Translations under genes and position numbers: made by a program | Shown here: positions 58,262 through 64,000 of the stretch, piece by piece | Position numbering within the stretch: the first letter of the stretch is position 1 | Layout: every line of letters starts with the position of its first letter | NCBI RefSeq assembly: GCF_900111375.1 | Contig: NZ_FOHB01000013.1 | Location: 1 to 64,000, forward strand | Direction of reading: 5' to 3' | Length of the DNA: 64,000 bases | Source of the DNA: Pedococcus cremeus | GTDB taxonomy: Bacteria > Actinomycetota > Actinomycetes > Actinomycetales > Dermatophilaceae | Notes under the pieces: generated by a model | The model's input: the letters and a program-made list of their open reading frames with translations, nothing else | What the model was told of the DNA's origin: nothing | Database searches by the model: none

Positions 58262-60834
58262 TGCGCGCGCCAGTGTCATGGCTGCGGGAGCTGGCCGACG
58301 TGCCGGCCGGGGCCACCGGTGCCGACATCGCCGCGAGCCTGGTCAAGGTGGGCCTGGAGGAGGAGGCGCTGCACGGCGGCGACATCCAGGGCCCGCTTGT
58401 CGTCGGGCGCGTGCTCGAGGTGACGCCCGAGAAGCAGAAGAACGGCAAGACCATCAACTGGTGCCAGGTCGACGTCGGCCAGAACGGCCAGATGCTCACC
58501 GAGGGCACCCCGCAGGGCATCGTCTGCGGCGCCCACAACTTCAAGCCGGGCGACCACGTCGTCTGCGTGCTCCCCGGCGGGGTGCTGCCGGGACCCTTCG
58601 AGATCTCGGCCCGCAAGACCTACGGCCACGTCTCCAACGGCATGATCTGCTCGGCGCTCGAGCTCGGCCTCGGCGAGGACCACGACGGCATCATCGTGCT
58701 CGAGGAGTGGCTGGGCGACAACCCCGACGTCGTGGCGGGCCTCACCCCGGGCCAGGACGCCATCGAGCTCCTCGGCCTCGCCGACGAGGTCGTCGAGGTC
58801 AACGTCACGCCCGACCGCGGCTACTGCTTCTCGATGCGCGGCGTCGCGCGCGAGTACGCGCTGTCCACCGGTGGCGCCTTCCGCGACCCCGCCGGCATCG
58901 AGGTGCCGGAGGCCAACGACACCGGGTATGCCGTGCGGCTCACCGACGCCGCCCCCGTCAACGGCAACGACGGGTGCGACCGCTACATCGCGCGCGTCGT
59001 GCGCGGTGTCGACGTGAACGCGGCGACGCCGTCCTGGATGCAGAAGCGCCTGACCCAGGTCGGGATGCGCCCGATCAGCCTCGCCGTCGACGTCACGAAC
59101 TACGTGATGATGCTGCTCGGTCAGCCGCTGCACGCCTTCGACCTCGACACCCTCTCCGGCTCGGTGGGCACCCGCCGCGCCCGGCCGGGGGAGCGGCTGA
59201 AGACCCTCGACGACGTCGACCGGGCGCTGCACCCCGAGGACCTCCTCATCGTCGACGGCAGCGACACGGCCCTGGCGATCGCCGGCGTCATGGGCGGTGA
59301 GTCGTCGGAGGTCACCTCGTCGACGACCAACGTGCTCATCGAGTCGGCCCACTTCGACCCCACCACGGTGGCCCGCTCGTCGCGACGCCACCGGCTCACC
59401 ACCGAGGCGTCCAAGCGCTTCGAGCGCGGCGTCGACCCCGACGTGACGGCGGCCGCCGCCGAGCTGGCGGTGCGCCTCCTCGTCGAGCTCGGCGGCGGGA
59501 CGCCCGACCCCGGCGTCACCGACATCGACCACCGGAGGGGCCGCGAGCCGTTCGCCTTCGACCTCGGGCTGCCGAGCCGCTACGTCGGGCTCGACTACCC
59601 GCGCGACGAGGTGCTCGCGACCCTGCGCGCCATCGGGTGTGAGGTCACCGAGCCCAGCGGTGTCGGTGACGTCTCCGACGCGTTCGGCCACGGCGACGTC
59701 GTCTCGGTGCTGCCCGCCTCCTGGCGGCCCGACCTGGCCGACGGCCCTGACCTGGTCGAGGAGGTCGCGCGCGTCCGCGGCTACGACCAGATCCCGTCGG
59801 TGCTGCCGCAGGCGACCGCCGGGCGCGGCCTGACCCACGGCCAGCGCACCCGCCGCGTCATCGCGACGACCCTTGCGCAGCAGGGCCTCGTCGAGGTGCT
59901 CAGCTACCCGTTCATCGGGCGCGACCTCTTCGACCGGCTCGGCTACGCCGCCGACGACGTGCGCCGGCGCACCATCACGGTGGCCAACCCGCTGTCCGAC
60001 GAGGCTCCGCTGATGCGGACCTCCGTGCTCGACACGCTGCTGGAGACCCTGCGCCGCAACGTCGCCCGAGGCAACCGCGACGCCGCCATCTACGAGCTCG
60101 GGCTGGTCACCGTCGGACCCGAGCAGGTCCGCAGCGCGCCGGTGCCGGGCATCGAGGCGCGGCCCGACGACGCGACCCTGTCGGAGATCCTCGGCGCCGT
60201 GCCGGCGCAGCCCCGCCACGTCGCCGTCGCCGCCGCGGGTGACGCCGAGCCTGCGGGCCCGTGGGGCCCGGGCCGACCCTTCGACGCGAGCGACGCCGTG
60301 GCGTGGGCCCTGGCGGTGGCCAAGGCCGTGGGGGTGGAGCTCGTCATCTCCGCCACCGAGCGGGCGCCGTGGCACCCGGGCCGGTGCGCCCAGCTGGCGC
60401 TGCCTGACGGCACCGTCGTCGGCCATGCCGGCGAGCTGCACCCCAAGGTGGTGGCTGCGCTCGACCTGCCGGCCCGTGCCGTGGCCGGTGAGCTCGACGT
60501 CGACGTGCTGGTGGCCGCCACCGGCGAGCCGCTGCAGGCGGTGGCCCTGTCGACCTTCCCACCCGCCCACACCGACGTCGCCCTCGTCGTCGACGAGGCG
60601 GTGCCCGCGGCGGCCGTCGAGGCCGCGCTGCGCGAGGGCGCCGGCTCGTCGCTGGAGTCGCTGGTGCTGTTCGACACCTACCGCGGCGACCAGGTGGGAG
60701 AGGGCCGCAAGTCGCTCGCCTTCCGCCTGACGTTCCGCTCTGCCGAGCGCACCTTGACCACCGACGAGGTGAGTGCGCTCCGCGACCGAGCCGTCGAGTC
60801 GGCGGCCCGTGCCACCGGGGCGGTCCAGCGGTGA
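58261..60834 (+). CDS. pheT: Phenylalanyl-tRNA synthetase beta subunit
   Basis: 857 residues, normal length. N-terminal OB/tRNA-binding domain (GRVLEVTPEKQKNGKTINWCQVDVG), B3/B4 editing domain, B5 domain (DVSDAFGHGDVV), catalytic-like core with RGYDQIPSVLP and YPFIGRDLFDRL, and C-terminal ferredoxin-like anticodon-binding domain (STFPPAHTDVALVVDEAVP). Forms the alpha2beta2 enzyme with PheS. Confidence 0.97.
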   Translation: MRAPVSWLRELADVPAGATGADIAASLVKVGLEEEALHGGDIQGPLVVGRVLEVTPEKQKNGKTINWCQVDVGQNGQMLTEGTPQGIVCGAHNFKPGDHVVCVLPGGVLPGPFEISARKTYGHVSNGMICSALELGLGEDHDGIIVLEEWLGDNPDVVAGLTPGQDAIELLGLADEVVEVNVTPDRGYCFSMRGVAREYALSTGGAFRDPAGIEVPEANDTGYAVRLTDAAPVNGNDGCDRYIARVVRGVDVNAATPSWMQKRLTQVGMRPISLAVDVTNYVMMLLGQPLHAFDLDTLSGSVGTRRARPGERLKTLDDVDRALHPEDLLIVDGSDTALAIAGVMGGESSEVTSSTTNVLIESAHFDPTTVARSSRRHRLTTEASKRFERGVDPDVTAAAAELAVRLLVELGGGTPDPGVTDIDHRRGREPFAFDLGLPSRYVGLDYPRDEVLATLRAIGCEVTEPSGVGDVSDAFGHGDVVSVLPASWRPDLADGPDLVEEVARVRGYDQIPSVLPQATAGRGLTHGQRTRRVIATTLAQQGLVEVLSYPFIGRDLFDRLGYAADDVRRRTITVANPLSDEAPLMRTSVLDTLLETLRRNVARGNRDAAIYELGLVTVGPEQVRSAPVPGIEARPDDATLSEILGAVPAQPRHVAVAAAGDAEPAGPWGPGRPFDASDAVAWALAVAKAVGVELVISATERAPWHPGRCAQLALPDGTVVGHAGELHPKVVAALDLPARAVAGELDVDVLVAATGEPLQAVALSTFPPAHTDVALVVDEAVPAAAVEAALREGAGSSLESLVLFDTYRGDQVGEGRKSLAFRLTFRSAERTLTTDEVSALRDRAVESAARATGAVQR

Positions 60835-61568
60835 GCACCCCCGTCGCGGTGGTGACCGGCGCCTCGCGGGGCATCGGCCACCACGTCGCCGAGGGCCTCG
60901 AGAAGGCCGGGTATGCCGTGGAGCGCGGCTCGCGGGCCGTGGCCGAGGTCACCGACCGCGAGGCCGTCGAGCGCTGGGTCGGCGACATCGTCGCCCGGCA
61001 CGGCCGCATCGACCTGCTGGTCAACAACGCCGGGGTCATCGACACCGAGGTGCCCATCGAGGAGTCCGACCCCGACGAGTGGTGGCACACCATGGAGGTC
61101 AACGTCCTGGGGCCCTACCTCGTCACCCGGTTCGCCCTGCCGCACATAGTGCGGGCCGGGGGCGGGCGTGTCGTCAACCTCAACAGCGGCGCCGGCGTCC
61201 GTCCCGGCGCCGTGGCCTCGGCCTACAACGCGAGCAAGACGGCGCTGGCCCGCATCACCGGCTCGACGCACCTCTCCGGGGCCGCACACGGCATACGGGC
61301 CTTCGACCTCGCCCCGGGCGTGGTCCGCACCGACATGACCCTGTCGATGCCCTCGCACGAGGGGCGCACCGAGTGGACCGAGCCGCACGAGGTCGTCGAC
61401 CTCGTGCTGGCGCTGGCCTCGGGCGACCTCGACGCGTGGTCGGGCCGCATGGTGCGCGCCGGTGTCGACACCCCGGAGTCGCTGCGCGAGCGCGCGGACG
61501 CGGGGCTGGACGACGCCGCGCGCACCATCACCCTGGTGCCGTGGGGGAGCGACGACCCGCTGGGCTGA
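60831..61568 (+). CDS. Short-chain dehydrogenase/reductase, compact N-terminal domain
   Basis: 245 residues, GTG overlapping the pheT stop. VVTGASRGIG cofactor loop, LVNNAGV, Ser in NLNSGAG and catalytic YNASK are present. Between the second strand and the AEVTD segment about 20-25 residues usual in SDRs are missing (only ...YAVERGSRAVAEVTD...), so helix alpha-B is shortened. Substrate unknown; location right after pheT is probably incidental. Confidence 0.86.
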   Translation: MSTPVAVVTGASRGIGHHVAEGLEKAGYAVERGSRAVAEVTDREAVERWVGDIVARHGRIDLLVNNAGVIDTEVPIEESDPDEWWHTMEVNVLGPYLVTRFALPHIVRAGGGRVVNLNSGAGVRPGAVASAYNASKTALARITGSTHLSGAAHGIRAFDLAPGVVRTDMTLSMPSHEGRTEWTEPHEVVDLVLALASGDLDAWSGRMVRAGVDTPESLRERADAGLDDAARTITLVPWGSDDPLG

Positions 61569-61612
61569 CCTGGCGGACCGGGCCTCCACCTGCTGAGACG
61601 GGCCCCCGCCGG

Positions 61613-63109
<1,497 letters not shown>

Positions 63110-63113
<4 letters not shown>

Positions 63114-64000
63114 GCGTGACCCGTCCTGCGGGCTTCCGGGCTGCGGGGGTGACCGCGGGCCTGAAGGCCAGCGGCGCGCCGGACGTCGCCCTCGTCGTCA
63201 ACGACGGTCCCGACCACCACGGCGCGGCCGTGTTCACGAGCAACCGCGTCGAGGCCGCGCCGGTGACCTGGTCGCGCCAGGTCGTCGCCGACGGGCGGGT
63301 CGACGCCGTGGTGCTGAACTCCGGTGGGGCGAACGCCTGCACCGGTGCGCAGGGTTTCGCCGACACCCATCGAACGGCTGAGCACGTCGCGGAGGTGCTG
63401 GGGGCCTCCGCAGGCGACGTCGTCGTGTGCTCCACCGGGCTGATCGGCGAGCTGCTGCCGATGGAGCGGCTGCTGGCCGGCGTCGACGCCGCGGCGGCGA
63501 GCCTGGCGGACGACGGTGGCCCCGCCGCCGCGACCGCCATCATGACCACCGACACGGTGAGCAAGCAGGCGCAGGTCGAGCGTGACGGCTGGAGCGTCGG
63601 TGGGATGGCCAAGGGCGCGGGCATGCTCGCCCCAGCGCTGGCGACCATGCTCGTGGTCGTCACCACCGACGCCGTGGTGGAGGCGGACGCGCTCGACGAC
63701 GTGCTCCGGGCTGCCACGGCGGCCACCTTCGACCGCATCGACTCCGACGGCTGCCAGTCGACCAACGACACGGTGGTGCTGCTGGCCTCCGGGGCCTCCG
63801 GTGTCACCGCGAGCGCCGGCGACCTGGCCGAGGCGGTGAGCGAGGTGTGCGCCAGCCTGGCGCGCCAGCTCATCGCCGACGCCGAGGGTGCCCACCACGA
63901 CATCGCGATCAAGATCCGGTCCGCGGCCACCGAGGCCGACGCCCTCGAGGTCGGCCGGGCCATCGCGCGCAACAACCTCTTCAAGTGCGCCGTCTTCGGC
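63110..64000 (+). CDS. argJ: Bifunctional glutamate N-acetyltransferase/amino-acid acetyltransferase, 5' part
   Basis: 297 codons visible, cut by the right edge. GTG at 63110 overlaps the previous stop. PAGFRAAGVTAGLKASGAPD, VLNSGGANACTGAQGF, and GMAKGAGMLAPALATMLVV with the autocleavage Thr (APALA/TMLVV) identify ArgJ, which recycles the acetyl group and starts arginine synthesis. argB/argD probably follow outside. Confidence 0.96.

Overview
The window looks like chromosomal DNA of a high-GC actinobacterium (about 70% G+C by eye; TAC and GAG/GTC-type codons dominate). The gene content fits Micrococcales of the Intrasporangiaceae type: polyphosphate glucokinase, an F420-dependent dehydrogenase of the FGD family, the glnA2-glnE pair, PriA in place of HisA, a QcrB-type cytochrome b with long C-terminal tail, DUF1844 next to infC, and many leaderless genes whose -10 box (TANNNT) sits 6-7 nt before the start codon. 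The taxonomic placement is an inference.

Region 1-5300: the 5' part of a gene coding for 28-residue repeats runs off the left edge; a class II glutamine amidotransferase diverges from the RNase P RNA gene (rnpB), with a perfect 19-bp inverted repeat lying in the rnpB promoter. A DUF1326/DUF2182 pair, a small membrane protein, a flavodoxin-like protein and a 39-codon gene fragment follow.

Region 5340-18650: a tightly packed minus-strand operon encodes a membrane protein, a gluconate-2-dehydrogenase subunit-3-like protein, a GMC flavoprotein, a TPP enzyme, a mandelate-racemase-type enolase-superfamily enzyme and an orphan QcrB-like cytochrome b. A MarR regulator is divergent from it, and a GH15 hydrolase lies further on. 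A palindrome TTGC-N6-GCAA occurs twice in the MarR/operon intergenic region and once at the GH15 promoter. I infer a regulated pathway that releases a sugar, oxidises it in the cytoplasm, and may pass electrons to the membrane. This is the most system-like unit in the window.

Region 18700-32630: mixed housekeeping and stress genes (baeRF3-type protein, hemerythrin, APC permease, MBL hydrolase, ABC exporter, ppgK, map, methyltransferase, F420 dehydrogenase, M20 peptidase, panB, nadE). Region 32900-36900: a secreted M6 metalloprotease and an amine-oxidase/phytoene-desaturase-like flavoprotein.

Region 36970-53250: glnA2-glnE, two MFS transporters, the histidine operon hisD-hisC-hisB-orf-hisH-priA running into ridA and sseB-like genes, then a second desaturase-like flavoprotein with an SRPBCC protein, and DUF1844. 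Region 53250-64000: the infC-rpmI-rplT operon with a structured leader and an AUC start codon, an rRNA methyltransferase, an orphan histidine kinase, pheST, an SDR protein, and the start of the arginine operon argC-(ACT_7 protein)-argJ, cut by the right edge.

Across the window the heptamer GGCATAC/GTATGCC appears about 41 times, in all reading frames and in intergenic hairpins. This is far more than base composition predicts and suggests a DNA-level signal.
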